Assembly (NCBI RefSeq): GCF_035825295.1
Contig: NZ_JAYMGI010000002.1
Location: 6,958,001-7,022,000 of the forward strand
Direction of reading: 5' to 3'
Length of the DNA: 64,000 nt
From: Actinacidiphila sp. DG2A-62
Lineage (GTDB): Bacteria > Actinomycetota > Actinomycetes > Streptomycetales > Streptomycetaceae
This document shows positions 18,387 through 27,755 of this stretch, in pieces. The translations under genes and the position numbers were made by a program. The notes below the pieces were generated by a model that was given only the letters and a program-made list of their open reading frames with translations, had not been told where the DNA came from and searched no databases. How positions within the stretch are numbered: position 1 is the stretch's first letter; each line of letters begins with the position of its first letter.

Positions 18387-20752
18387 ATGCTGCGGGTCGA
18401 GGGCGTGGGGCGCAGGTACGGTGCGCGCGGGCGCTGGGTGCTGCGCGGCGTCGATCTGGAGGCGGCGCCCGGGGAGCTGGTACGGGTCGAGGGCGCGAAC
18501 GGCAGCGGCAAGTCCACGCTGCTGCGGATCGTGGCCGGGGCGGACCGGCCGAGCGCCGGCACGGTCACCGGCCGGCCGGCGCGCGCGACGGCGTACGTGC
18601 CGGAGCGTTTCCCGCCCGCGCTGCCGTTCCCCGCGCTGCGGTATCTCACTCGGCTCGGCGCCGTCCGCGGGCTGGGCGCGCCGGACGCCCTGGCGCGCGC
18701 CCGACACTGGCTGGACCGCTTCGACGTGGCGGGGTACGCGGCCACGCCGCTCGACCGGCTGTCCAAGGGCACCTGCCAGAAGATCGCCGTGGCCCAGGCG
18801 CTGCTGGCCGACCCCGAACTCCTCGTCCTGGACGAGGCATGGACCGGCCTCGACGCCGTCGCCCGCGAGACCCTCGACGCGGCGGTCCGCGAGCGCCTCG
18901 CCGCCGGCGCGACGGTCCTCTTCGTCGACCACGACCCCACCCGCCTGGCCGCGCACACCGCACGCGTCCCCACCCTCGCGCCGGCCGCGGCCCCGGCCGC
19001 CCAGGACTCCCGGGTCCCCGCCCCGCGGCCCGGTTCGCCCCCACCGACGCGCACCGCGCCCCCCACACCGGCCCTGCCGCACACCCCACCCGGCCCGGGC
19101 GGCGGCGTCGAGACGCTCACGCCTGGTGTCGGCCCGTCGGGCCCGGGTGGTGGGACGGTCGGCGTGGGGGCGCCGGGCTCCGGCGGTGGCGCCGGGGCGC
19201 TCGCGTCCGGTGCGGGGTCGGGTGGTTCGGGGGCGTCGGGCTCGGACGGTGGGACGGTCGGCGTGCGGGTGCCGGGCTCCGGCGGTGGCGTCGGGGCGCT
19301 CGCGGCCGGTGCGGGGTCGGGTGGTTCGGGGGCGGTGGGCTCGGACGGTGGGACGATCGGCGTGCGGTCCGGGGGTGGCGTGGGTGGGCCCGGGTCCGGC
19401 TCCAGGGGGCATGCTGACGAGACGTCAGGTGGAGCGCCCGCGGGGGGCGCGGGCAGCATGCAGCCGAACCCGGCCGCGGGCCCCGGCACGCGCGCGGCGG
19501 GACGCGGTGGCGACGCCTCGGCGACGGCGGACGACGAGACCGTGATCATGGTCGAGGCGGTCGGCGGCGGGGACGTCGTTCTGGGCGCGGGCGAGCCGAG
19601 CCGGCGTGCCGGCGGCGGCCTGCGGGTCGTCGTCGCGGCGACGCACTCCGACCAGGTCCTCCGTACGCTGCTCGACGCGCGACCGCCCTGGCACGTGACG
19701 AGTGTGCGGCCGGTCCGCCGTCCCTCGGCGCCGACCGACTCCACCGGCCCTGCGGGGCCTGCGGTTTCCGCAGCGTCGGCCGCGCCCGCGGGTTCTGTCG
19801 CGCCCGCGGGTTCCGCCGGGCGGGCCGGCCCGGCCGGGTTCGCGGCGTCCGCCGAGGCTGTCGGGCCCGCGGTTTCCGCAGCGTCGGCCGCGCCCGCGGG
19901 TTCCGCCGGGCTCGCGGGTTCTGTCGCGCCCGCGGGTTCCGCCGGGCGGGCCGGCCCGCCCGCGCCCGCGGCGTCCGCCGACGTCCAGGGCCGTGCGGGC
20001 ACCGTGAGGTCTGCCGGTCCGGGACGGAGCGGCCGGGGCGGCCGGGGCGCCGGGCCCGGCGGGGAGCGGTCCTCGGGCGCGGCGGCCCTGGTGCGCTACC
20101 AAGCGGAGTTGCTGCTGCGCTCGCACCGGTGGCTGGCGCCGCTCGTGCTGTACCTCGCCGTCATGGCGATCGGCGTCGGCGGCGGGCAGCCCGTGCTGGG
20201 GTCGCTCGGATACGCCGCGGCCCTGCTGCTGCCCGTGGCCGCGTGGATCACCGGGATCTGCGTGGCCGGCGAGCCGGGCCGGCCCGCGCGTGCGTCGCCT
20301 CGGCGGTGGGCGCGGCCCGGGCCCACCGCGGCGTGCTGCTCACCGCGCTCGGCGCGTCGCTGCTGCTGGGAGCCGCGGGAGCCCTCGCGGTCGCGTCGAT
20401 CGGCGGGCGGTACTCCGACGACCACCGGACCGCCGTCGCGTTCGGACCCGCGCTGGCCGCGGGGGTGACGGCCGCCGCGGTGTCCGCGCTGCTCGGCACC
20501 GCGGTGGGCGCGCTCGCCCACCCGCCGGGCCTGCGCCGCCGGCCGGGCTGGTCCGTCCTCGCCTCGCTCCTCGGCTCCGGCGCGGTGCTCCTCGTCCCCG
20601 GGTCGCCCGCCCGTACCGCCGTCTCCGCGCTCGTCACCGGCTCCGGCAGCGGGAGGGTCCACTGCCCCTTCCTCGCGCTCGCCCTCGCCGCGCTCGTGAC
20701 CGTCGCGGTCGGCGTCCTCACCGCCCAGCGCGCCCACCCCGCCCGGACGTGA
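18387..20752 (+). CDS. ABC transporter ATPase fused to a membrane subunit by a repeat-rich linker (one-base frameshift)
   Basis: About 788 residues if repaired, from ATG 18387 with GGGGGAG upstream. Residues 1-205 are an ABC ATPase: Walker A GANGSGKST, a divergent signature LSKGTCQK, Walker B LLVLDEAWTGLD, and H-loop VDHD. Residues about 215-560 are Gly/Ala/Pro/Ser-rich and built from two sets of tandem repeats. From about 565 (VRYQAELLLRSHRW) a hydrophobic domain with about six membrane segments begins; such domains are usually a separate permease gene. The frame breaks at about 20270-20285 (VAGEP / RACVASAV), one base missing. Substrate unknown. Whether the fusion is real, or hides a lost stop and start in the linker, is uncertain. 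Confidence 0.7.
19151..19375. repeat. 99-bp in-frame tandem repeat, 2.3 copies
   Basis: Starts at 19151, 19250 and 19349 (partial). It encodes 33-residue units beginning GGTVGV and containing PGSGGG and GAGSGGSG. Period is a multiple of three, so the ABC fusion frame is kept. Confidence 0.9.
19761..19985. repeat. Second in-frame Ala/Gly/Ser repeat, period about 108-117 bp
   Basis: Two copies starting with the same GCGGTTTCCG at 19761 and 19869. Each codes AVSAASAAPAGS followed by VAPAGSAGRAGP; the second copy carries an extra short internal duplication (GSAGLA). Confidence 0.8.
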
Positions 20753-20847
20753 CCCGCGCGCCCCCGCGCGCCCCCGCGCGCCTCCCGCGCGGCTCGCAGC
20801 GCCCGCCGGCCCGTCCCGGCGCCGCGGGCGTGGACGACGAACGCGGC

Positions 20848-20878
20848 TTGCCTTGGAGCGCGCTCCAGGTCTTAGCGT
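20848..20878 (+). promoter_or_regulatory. MerR-type promoter-operator for the aldo/keto reductase gene
   Basis: TTGCCT (-35, 20848-20853) and TAGCGT (-10, 20873-20878) are separated by 19 bp. The spacer holds the perfect 14-bp palindrome TGGAGCGCGCTCCA (20854-20867). Overlong spacer plus central palindrome is the hallmark of promoters activated by MerR-family regulators. No merR gene is adjacent. Confidence 0.75.
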
Positions 20879-20940
20879 CGAGGGCGTTCGCCAGTCGTCG
20901 AGGTACCGCCCGGATCGCCGGGCAGGAGGAGTGTCCGCGC

Positions 20941-21933
20941 ATGACCACCCGAACCACACTCGGCTCGCCCGGTCTCACCGTCAGCGCGATGGGCCTGGGA
21001 TGCATGGGAATGAGCGAGAGCTACGGCGCCGCCGACTGGGACGGCGGCACGGCCACCATCGACCGGGCCCTGGAGCTGGGCATCACGTTCCTGGACACCG
21101 CCGACGCCTACGGCGCCGGGCACAACGAGGTGCTGGTGGGCCGGGCCGTCCACGGCCGCAGGGACCAGGTGCAGCTGGCCACCAAGTTCGGCATCGACCG
21201 CAGCGCCGGCGACCGGTCCCGCCGCATCCGCGGCGCCCGGGACTTCGTGCTGCGCTCCTGCGACGCCTCGCTGCTGCGGCTGGGCGTCGAGGTGATCGAC
21301 CTGTACTACGCCCACCGTCCGCCCCAGGACGTGGAGATCGAGGAGACCGTCGGGGCGATGGCCGAACTGGTCCAGGCGGGCAAGGTCCGCCACCTGGGCC
21401 TGTCCGAGGTCGACGGCGACCTGCTGCGCCGGGCGCACGCGGTGCACCCGATCACCGCGGTGCAGAGCGAGTACTCGCTGTGGACCCGCGACGTCGAGGC
21501 GGTCACCCCGGTGATGGCCGAGCTGGGGGTCGGGCTGGTGCCGTACTCGCCGCTGGGCCGGGGGTTCCTGACCGGGGCCCTGGACCGCTCCGCGCTGGGC
21601 GAGAAGGACTTCCGGCGGACCAACCCCCGCTTCGCCGGCGAGGCGGGCGAGGCCAACGAGCCGATCGGGCGGACCGTGCGCGACGTGGCCGACCGGCTGG
21701 GCGCCACCCCGGCCCAGGTGGCGCTGGCCTGGGTGTACGCCCAGGCCGAGCGGCTCGGGGTGGCGGTGGCGGCCATTCCGGGCACCCGCAGCCCGGCCCG
21801 GCTGAAGCAGAACGCGGCCGCCCTGGAACTCACCCTGGACGCCGAGGCGCTGGCCGCGCTGGACCCGCTGAGCGACCAGGTCAGGGGCGAGCGCTACCTC
21901 CCCGTCCATACCGCCGAGGTCGCCCGGGGCTGA
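20941..21933 (+). CDS. Aldo/keto reductase
   Basis: 330 residues from ATG 20941, with GGAGGAG about 10 nt upstream. The AKR catalytic tetrad can be placed: Asp52 and Tyr57 in LDTADAYG, Lys82 in LATKFGI, His125 in YYAHRPP. Late motifs PYSPLGRGFLTG and IPGTRSPARLKQNAAA bind NADPH. It resembles the AKR13-like, YajO/IolS-type reductases that reduce aldehydes or ketones with NADPH; substrate unknown. The upstream MerR-type promoter suggests induction by a small-molecule or redox signal. Monocistronic. Confidence 0.9.
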   Translation: MTTRTTLGSPGLTVSAMGLGCMGMSESYGAADWDGGTATIDRALELGITFLDTADAYGAGHNEVLVGRAVHGRRDQVQLATKFGIDRSAGDRSRRIRGARDFVLRSCDASLLRLGVEVIDLYYAHRPPQDVEIEETVGAMAELVQAGKVRHLGLSEVDGDLLRRAHAVHPITAVQSEYSLWTRDVEAVTPVMAELGVGLVPYSPLGRGFLTGALDRSALGEKDFRRTNPRFAGEAGEANEPIGRTVRDVADRLGATPAQVALAWVYAQAERLGVAVAAIPGTRSPARLKQNAAALELTLDAEALAALDPLSDQVRGERYLPVHTAEVARG

Positions 21934-21990
21934 CCGGTGTCCGCGACGTCGTGTCGCCGCGACCGCGCGTGCGCCGGCGGCCTCGCGCGG

Positions 21991-22050
21991 CGCCGGGTGG
22001 AACGCCGGGTGGAACGCCGGGTGGAACGCCGGGTCGAACGCCTGGTCGGG
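21991..22050. repeat. Five 12-bp tandem repeats upstream of the sensor kinase gene
   Basis: Unit CGCCGGGTGGAA at 21991, 22003, 22015, then two degenerate copies (22027, 22039), ending about 60 nt before ATG 22112. Position fits a binding-site array or simple slippage. Confidence 0.85.
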
Positions 22051-22111
22051 GCGGGGAGCCGGGTGTGCACGGGCCTGGTGCGGGGCGGCGGGGACGGGAG
22101 AGGATGGCGGG

Positions 22112-23293
22112 ATGGGATCGGTGGGCGCGGTGGCGGGGACCGCCGTCGTGGTCGCCGTCGCCGCCGGGCTGCTGTTCCGCGTGGTCCGCGGGCGCCGCGG
22201 GTTCGGGACGCCCGCGGACAAGGCCGCGTTCGCCACGCTGCACGAGGCGTCGCTCGCCGCGCCGCCGCTGCGCGACGGGCTCAACCGCGACTCCGCGCGC
22301 CGCGCCGCGCGCCACCTGCGGGCGCTGCTGGGCACGCCCGCCCTCGCGGTGATCGGCGGCGACACGCTGCTCGCCTGGGAGGGTCCGGGCCGCCACCACA
22401 GCGGACAGGCCGTGGCGCACGCCGCCCAGGCGCTGCGGGCCGAACGCCCCTGGGTGGTCCCCGAGGAGGTCATCGCCTGCGGCGACCTCGACTGCCCGGT
22501 GCGCAGCGCCGTCGTGGTGCCGCTGGTCGTCGACGGGCTCGTCGTGGGCGCGCTGTCGGTCTACGCCCGGCAGGTCTCCGCCGCCCTGGTCCGCGCCGCC
22601 GGCGAGGTCGCCCACTGGGTCATCGCGCAGCTCGAACTCGCAGAGCTCGACCGCTCCCGCACCCGGATGATCGAGGCCGAACTGCGGGCCCTGCGCGCGC
22701 AGATATCGCCGCACTTCGTCTACAACTCGCTGACCGCCATCGCCTCCTTCGTCCGCACCGACCCCGACCAGGCCCGCGAACTGCTGCTGGAGTTCGCCGA
22801 GTTGACCCGCTACAGCCTGCGCCGGCACGGCCAGTTCAGCACGCTGGCCGAGGAGTTGAGGTCGGTGGACCGCTATCTGCGCCTGGAGCGCGCCCGGTTC
22901 GGTTCCCGGCTCCAGGTCGACCTGCTGATCGCGCCCGAAGTGCTGCCCGTCGCCGTGCCGTTCCTGTGCCTCCAGCCGATCGTGGAGAACGCGGTGCGGC
23001 ACGGCCTCGGCCCCAAGTCCACGCCGGGCCGGGTGACGATACGGGCCGAGGACGCCGGCGCGGAGTGCCGGATCAGCGTGGAGGACGACGGGGTGGGCAT
23101 GGACCCCGAGGACGTCCGCGCGCGGCTGGCCGGCGAGGCCGGCAGCGACTCGCTGGGCCTGGGCAACGTGGACGAGCGGCTGCGCGCGGTGTTCGGCGAC
23201 GAGTACGGGCTCGTCGTGGAGACCGCGCCGGGCGCCGGCACCAAGGTCAACGTGCGGGTGCCCAAGTACCGGAACGGGGTGCGCGTGCCGTGA
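22112..23293 (+). CDS. LytS-type sensor histidine kinase
   Basis: 393 residues from ATG 22112. One N-terminal membrane helix (about 5-25), then a GAF-like sensory region (about 60-165: LGTPALAVIGGDTLLAWEG, SAVVVPLVVDGLVVGALSVY). The His_kinase domain follows with the phospho-His in QISPHFVYNSL. The HATPase has IVENAVRHGL (N box), DDGVGMD and GLGNVDERL (G boxes). This is the LytS/YehU class that pairs with LytTR regulators. Its stop overlaps the next gene as GTGA, giving a coupled two-component operon ahead of an acetate symporter. Confidence 0.92.
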   Translation: MGSVGAVAGTAVVVAVAAGLLFRVVRGRRGFGTPADKAAFATLHEASLAAPPLRDGLNRDSARRAARHLRALLGTPALAVIGGDTLLAWEGPGRHHSGQAVAHAAQALRAERPWVVPEEVIACGDLDCPVRSAVVVPLVVDGLVVGALSVYARQVSAALVRAAGEVAHWVIAQLELAELDRSRTRMIEAELRALRAQISPHFVYNSLTAIASFVRTDPDQARELLLEFAELTRYSLRRHGQFSTLAEELRSVDRYLRLERARFGSRLQVDLLIAPEVLPVAVPFLCLQPIVENAVRHGLGPKSTPGRVTIRAEDAGAECRISVEDDGVGMDPEDVRARLAGEAGSDSLGLGNVDERLRAVFGDEYGLVVETAPGAGTKVNVRVPKYRNGVRVP

Positions 23294-24101
23294 GACCGCT
23301 CAACGTCCTCGCGGTGGACGACGAGCCGCCCGCGCTGGAGGACCTGACATACCTGCTGCGCGGCGACCACCGGATCGGCCGGGTGCTCGCCGCGGACAGC
23401 AGCGACGCGGCACTGCGGCTGCTGGAGGGCGACACGGTCGACGCCGTCTTCCTCGACATCCGGATGCCGGGCCTGGACGGACTCGAACTGGTCGGCGTGC
23501 TGGGCCGGTTCGCCCGTCCGCCCGCGGTCGTCTTCGTCACCGCCTACGAGGACTTCGCGGTGGACGCGTTCGCGCTCAAGGCCGTCGACTACCTGCTCAA
23601 GCCGGTCGGCCGGGAACGCCTGGCCGAGGCGGTGCGCCGGGTCGCGGCGGCCGTGGCGGGGGCCGGGGGAGCGCTCGGCGCGGTGCCGGGCGGCGTGCCC
23701 GCCGGCGGTGCCGGCTGGCTGGCCGGCCGCCCGCGGTCCCCGACCCGGCCGGCGCCCGCATACCCGTCGACGTCGGCGGCGTCACCCGCTTCGTGGCGCG
23801 CGACGACGTGGCGTACGCCGAGGCGCAGGGCGACTACGTACGGCTGCACGCGGGCGGCCGCGCGCCGCTGGTGCGGATGTCCCTGGCGGTGCTGGAGGAG
23901 CGCTGGGCGCCGCACGGCTTCCTGCGCGTGCACCGCAGCTACCTCGTCGCGCTGCGGCACGTGGAGGAGCTGCGCTGGGACGCCGGCCACTGGACCCTGC
24001 GGGTCGCCGGCCGCGAACTCCCGGTCAGCCGCCGGCACAGCCGCGAGCTGCGCGACCTCCTCGTCCGCTGGTCCCGCGCCCCCGGCGAGGACACCCGGTG
24101 A
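23290..24101 (+). CDS. LytTR-family response regulator (one-base frameshift)
   Basis: About 270 residues if repaired, from GTG 23290. Receiver domain: acidic pair in VDDEPP, phospho-Asp in VFLDIRMPGLDG, FVTAYED and LLKPVG with conserved Lys. A Gly/Ala/Val-rich linker contains the frame change (about 23720-23760). The LytTR DNA-binding domain then reads DDVAYAEAQGDYVRLHAGG, FLRVHRSYLVAL and LPVSRRHSRELRDLL. One base is missing. Cognate partner of the preceding kinase; the likely target is the symporter operon it heads. Confidence 0.9.
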
Positions 24102-24434
24102 CCGTTCCCCCGTTCCCCCGCGCCCGACGACCCGCGCTGGCCCGACGCGGGCGCCCCCGCAGGCTCCGCCGACCCGCGCCCGGCCGGTCCGGGTGGCCCT
24201 GGCTGTGCATGTGCGGCCGGCCGCCGAACCTCCGCCGGCGCCGGTGATCCGCCGCCGGGCGTCGCCTCGCGCGGCGAGCATCCGGCAGCGCCTTCCGAGG
24301 CCGCCGCGGCCGGGCCCCGTGCCGTGCCGGTTTCGGCGCCGACCGGGCGGTGGCGGCATGCGGTGCGGGACGGCGACGCCGTCGGGGCGGCTCGGGGGGT
24401 GGCGGACGGGGGCGGCCCGGCGGAGCGGGTCGCG

Positions 24435-24880
24435 GTGACCGGGCCTCGCCGCAACCGGGCCGGAGGCTACTCCGCGCGGCCCGGCGCCGCCGACCTGCAC
24501 GCGCAGCCGCGCCTCGGCCAGATCTACGTGCGCTCCCTGGTGCGCGACCAACTGCGCCTCGCGCTCGGCGTGTTCGCGGTGCTCGCCGCCGCGCTCGGCG
24601 GCCTGCCCGCGGCGTTCGCGCTGGTGCCCGCGCTGCGCACCGCCGAGGTGTTCGGCATCCGGCTGGCCTGGCTGCTGCTGGGCGTGGTCGCGTACCCGCT
24701 GATGGTCGCCGCCGCGTGGTTCCACGTACGGCACGCCGAGCGCGCGGAGCGCGAGTTCACCGAGCTGCTGGCCGGACCGCGCGCGGAGCCGGACCCGCGG
24801 CCCCCGGCCCGTCACGCCGCCGGCCGGAGGACCCCGCCGGCCCGGACGACCCCGCCGGCCCGGAGGGCGCTGCCGGATGA
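24435..24880 (+). CDS. DUF485-like small membrane protein (frameshifted; start uncertain)
   Basis: After QPRLGQIYVRSLVRDQLRLAL come two hydrophobic helices (GVFAVLAAALGGLPAAFALV and IRLAWLLLGVVAYPLMVAAAWF) and an acidic EREFTELL tail, as in DUF485 proteins encoded before ActP-type symporters. The frame shifts by one missing base at about 24795-24815, after which it stops at TGA 24880, overlapping the symporter ATG as ATGA. GTG 24435 is a conservative start. The sequence 24102-24434 is Pro/Ala-rich coding-like DNA. If two C5 runs at about 24106-24117 each lack one C, the gene would begin at GTG 24098, overlapping the LytTR stop. Confidence 0.65.
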
Positions 24881-26778
24881 ACCCCGCACTCGGCCTCGGC
24901 GCGCTCGTCGCCGTGCTCGTGGCGACCGTGGCGGTCGGCGTCTACGGGCTGCGCCTGTCGCGCGGCACCTCCGACTTCTACGTGGCCTCGCGCGAGGTCT
25001 CCCCGCTGTGGAACGCCTCCGCGATCGGCGGCGAATACCTGTCGGCCGCGTCGTTCCTCGGCGTCGCGGGCCTGGTCATGGCGTACGGCGTGGACATGCT
25101 CGCGTACCCGGTCGGCTACACCGCCGGCTACCTGGTGCTGCTCCTGCTGGTCGCCGCGCCGCTGCGCCGCTCGGGCGCGTACACCCTGCCGGACTTCGCC
25201 GAGGAGCGGCTCGGGTCGACCGCGGTCCGCCGGGTGGCCGGCGTCCTCGTCGCGGTGATCGCGTGGCTGTACCTGGTGCCGCAGCTCCAGGGCGCCGGGC
25301 TGACGCTGCAGACCGTCACGGGCGCGCCGCGCTGGGTCGGCGCGACCGTCGTCGCCGCGGCCGTCACCGCGGTCGCCGCGGCCGGCGGCATGCGCAGCGT
25401 CACTCTCGTCCAGGGCTTCCAGTTCTGGCTGAAGCTCACCGCGATCGCGGTCCCCGCGGTGTTCCTGGTGCTGGCCTGGCGCTCGGTCGGCGCGCCCGCG
25501 CTCACCGGTTCCGACGTGCCGCGCTTCCCGCACACCACCGTCGTCGCCCTCGACCAGACGGTCCGCTTCGACGTCCGCACGCCGGTCGCCGTCACCGTGA
25601 CCGGCACCCTGGACGGCGTCCGGTACGCGCCGCCGCCCGCGGCCACCGCGCCGCCGCCCGCGGCCACCGCGCCACGCGTCGCCGCCGCAGATCCCGGACC
25701 CGCCGCCGGACCCGCCGCCGGACGCGGGTTCGCCCCCGGACCCAAACCCGCCACCCGCACCGTACGCCTCGGCGACGGCCCGCACACCGCCGCGGCCGGG
25801 ACCCGGCTGACCTTCCCGGCCGGCGCCGAGGTCCCGCACGAGCAAGGGCTCGCGCCCGCCTCCGGCGCCCGCTGGGCGAGCCCGCTGTCCGGCGCGGGCG
25901 GGCGCGCGCACCCCGTCTACGCGATCTACTCGATCCTGCTCGCGACGTTCCTCGGCACCATGGGCCTGCCGCACGTGCTGGTCCGCTTCTACACCAACCC
26001 CGACGGCCGGGCGGCCCGCCGCACCACCCTGCTCGTCCTGGTCCTGCTCAGCGTCTTCTATCTGCTGCCCACCCTCTACGGCGCGCTCGGCCGGGTGCTG
26101 GCCCCCCAACTCCTGCTCACCGGGCGGACCGACACCGCGGTGCTGGTGCTGCCGCAGCTGACGCAGGGCGGCGAGGCCGGGCGGCTGCTCGCGGCGCTGG
26201 CCACGGCCGGCGCGTTCGCCGCGTTCGTCTCCACCGCCTCGGGGCTGACCGTCTCGGTGGCCGGTGTGGTCGCGCAGGACCTGCTGCGCGGCTCGGCGAA
26301 GGGCTTCCGCTGGGCGTCGCTGGCCGCGGGGGCGCCACCGCTGGTGATGGCCACGGCGACCGCGGGGCTGCCGGTGGCCGACGCGATCGGGCTGGCCTTC
26401 GCGGTCGCGGCCTCCTCCTTCTGCCCGCTGCTGGTCCTCGGCATCTGGTGGCGCCGGCTGACCGACGTCGGCGCGCTGCTCGGCCTGGTCGCCGGCGGCG
26501 GGCTCGCGGCGGTCGCGGTCGTCGTCACCAGCGTGCGCGGGCCCGGCCACGGCTGGGGCGCGGCGCTGCTCGAACAGCCCGCGGCGTGGACCGTGCCGGT
26601 CGCGTTCGCGGTCATGGTGGCGGGCTCGCTGCTGACCCGGCGCAGGCTCTCGCCCGCGGCCGTGGACCGGGTGATGCTCCGCATGCACCTGCCGGAAGAG
26701 GTCACCCACCTGCCCCGGGACGCCGCGATCCTGCCGGAGGGCGCCGCCCCGCCCGAGGAGCCGGCCCCGCGCCCGTGA
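24877..26778 (+). CDS. actP: Cation/acetate symporter (ActP-like, SSS family)
   Basis: 633 residues from ATG 24877. A sodium:solute symporter with about 13 membrane segments. Family marks: DFYVASREVSPLWNASAIGGEYLSAASFLG (substrate and Na+ region), GVDMLAYPVGYTAGYL, and the actinobacterial segment GTMGLPHVLVRFYTNPDGRAARR. A long extracytoplasmic loop (about 205-345) holds a Pro/Ala expansion with an exact 21-bp repeat (PPPAATA twice, near 25628-25668). It imports acetate or related monocarboxylates. Coupled to the small membrane protein and, by inference, controlled by the LytS/LytTR pair. Confidence 0.9.
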   Translation: MNPALGLGALVAVLVATVAVGVYGLRLSRGTSDFYVASREVSPLWNASAIGGEYLSAASFLGVAGLVMAYGVDMLAYPVGYTAGYLVLLLLVAAPLRRSGAYTLPDFAEERLGSTAVRRVAGVLVAVIAWLYLVPQLQGAGLTLQTVTGAPRWVGATVVAAAVTAVAAAGGMRSVTLVQGFQFWLKLTAIAVPAVFLVLAWRSVGAPALTGSDVPRFPHTTVVALDQTVRFDVRTPVAVTVTGTLDGVRYAPPPAATAPPPAATAPRVAAADPGPAAGPAAGRGFAPGPKPATRTVRLGDGPHTAAAGTRLTFPAGAEVPHEQGLAPASGARWASPLSGAGGRAHPVYAIYSILLATFLGTMGLPHVLVRFYTNPDGRAARRTTLLVLVLLSVFYLLPTLYGALGRVLAPQLLLTGRTDTAVLVLPQLTQGGEAGRLLAALATAGAFAAFVSTASGLTVSVAGVVAQDLLRGSAKGFRWASLAAGAPPLVMATATAGLPVADAIGLAFAVAASSFCPLLVLGIWWRRLTDVGALLGLVAGGGLAAVAVVVTSVRGPGHGWGAALLEQPAAWTVPVAFAVMVAGSLLTRRRLSPAAVDRVMLRMHLPEEVTHLPRDAAILPEGAAPPEEPAPRP

Positions 26779-26870
26779 CACCGCGCGCGGGCCGCGCGTC
26801 CCCGGCCCCGCGTCCCCGGCCCGTCGCCCGCGGGCCCCTGCCGGGCGGCCACCCGCCGCGCCGCCCGCCG

Positions 26871-26926
26871 GCCGCCGACCGTTCGTCGCGCCGCACCGGC
26901 CGCCGACCGTTCGTCGCGCCGCACCG
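26871..26926. repeat. Two tandem copies of a 28-bp unit between actP and satP
   Basis: Exact 28-bp direct repeat (26871-26898, 26899-26926) in the 347-bp gap 26779-27125. Downstream are a TAGCGT -10-like hexamer (27022-27027) and a GGGGCC-N6-GGCCCC stem-loop (27034-27051) that could form in the satP leader. I see no gene in the gap. Confidence 0.85.
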
Positions 26927-27125
26927 ACCGCCCGTCGCACCGCGGGGACCGCCCGGCGAGCGGGACCGGCCACTGGGCGAAGCCCGCCGCGGCAGCGCTG
27001 TTCGGGGTCGCGGCCGCTGCCTAGCGTGACGAAGGGGCCCGAAACGGCCCCCGGGGGACACCGCGGACCGGACGAGGGACCCGGCCCGCGCCGCCCGCTC
27101 CCCGACGAGGAGGGAACACCCGCAG

Positions 27126-27755
27126 ATGAGCACTCCCACGCCCGCCGCCACGGCCGCCGCGGACACCGCCGACCCCGGCCCGCTCGGCCTGGCCGGCTTC
27201 GCCGCCACCACCTTCGTCCTCAGCTCCTTCAACGCGCACCTGATCAACCAGAGCCTGCTGACCGTCGTCCTGCCGCTCGCCCTGTTCTACGGCGGCCTGG
27301 TCCAACTGCTCGCCGGCATGTGGGAGTTCAGGAAGGGCAACACCTTCGGCGCCACCGCCTTCGGCTCGTACGGCGCCTTCTGGCTGTCCTACGCGGCCTA
27401 TGTGAAGTTCGTCGTCGCCGACCTGCCGGCGGACAAGGCGCACCAGGCCACCGGCCTCTACCTGCTGATCTGGGCGATCTTCACCGTCTACATGACGGTC
27501 GCCGCGCTGCGCACCAGCGGCGCGCTGCTCGCCGTGTTCGCCTTCCTGGCCGCGACGTTCGTGGTGCTGACCATCGCCGAGTTCGCGCAGTCCACCGGCA
27601 CCACCAAGGTCGGCGGCTGGCTCGGCCTGATCACCGCCGTCCTGGCCTGGTACGCCTCCTTCGCCGTGGTCACCAACGCCACCTGGAAGCGCACCCTGCT
27701 GCCGGTCTTCCCGCTGACCGGGCCGGGCGGCGGACCGGTCGAGGGCGGCCACTGA
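27126..27755 (+). CDS. satP: Acetate uptake transporter (GPR1/FUN34/YaaH family)
   Basis: 209 residues from ATG 27126, preceded by GAGGAGGGA. Six hydrophobic helices. The family signature NPxPLGLxGF appears as DPGPLGLAGFAATTF near the N-terminus; FNAHLINQSLL lies in the first helix region, and GLYLLIWAIFTVYMT and FVVLTIAEF mark later helices. SatP-type channels carry acetate and succinate across the cytoplasmic membrane. The stop overlaps the acetyl-CoA synthetase start (TGATG), so uptake and activation are translationally coupled. Confidence 0.93.
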   Translation: MSTPTPAATAAADTADPGPLGLAGFAATTFVLSSFNAHLINQSLLTVVLPLALFYGGLVQLLAGMWEFRKGNTFGATAFGSYGAFWLSYAAYVKFVVADLPADKAHQATGLYLLIWAIFTVYMTVAALRTSGALLAVFAFLAATFVVLTIAEFAQSTGTTKVGGWLGLITAVLAWYASFAVVTNATWKRTLLPVFPLTGPGGGPVEGGH

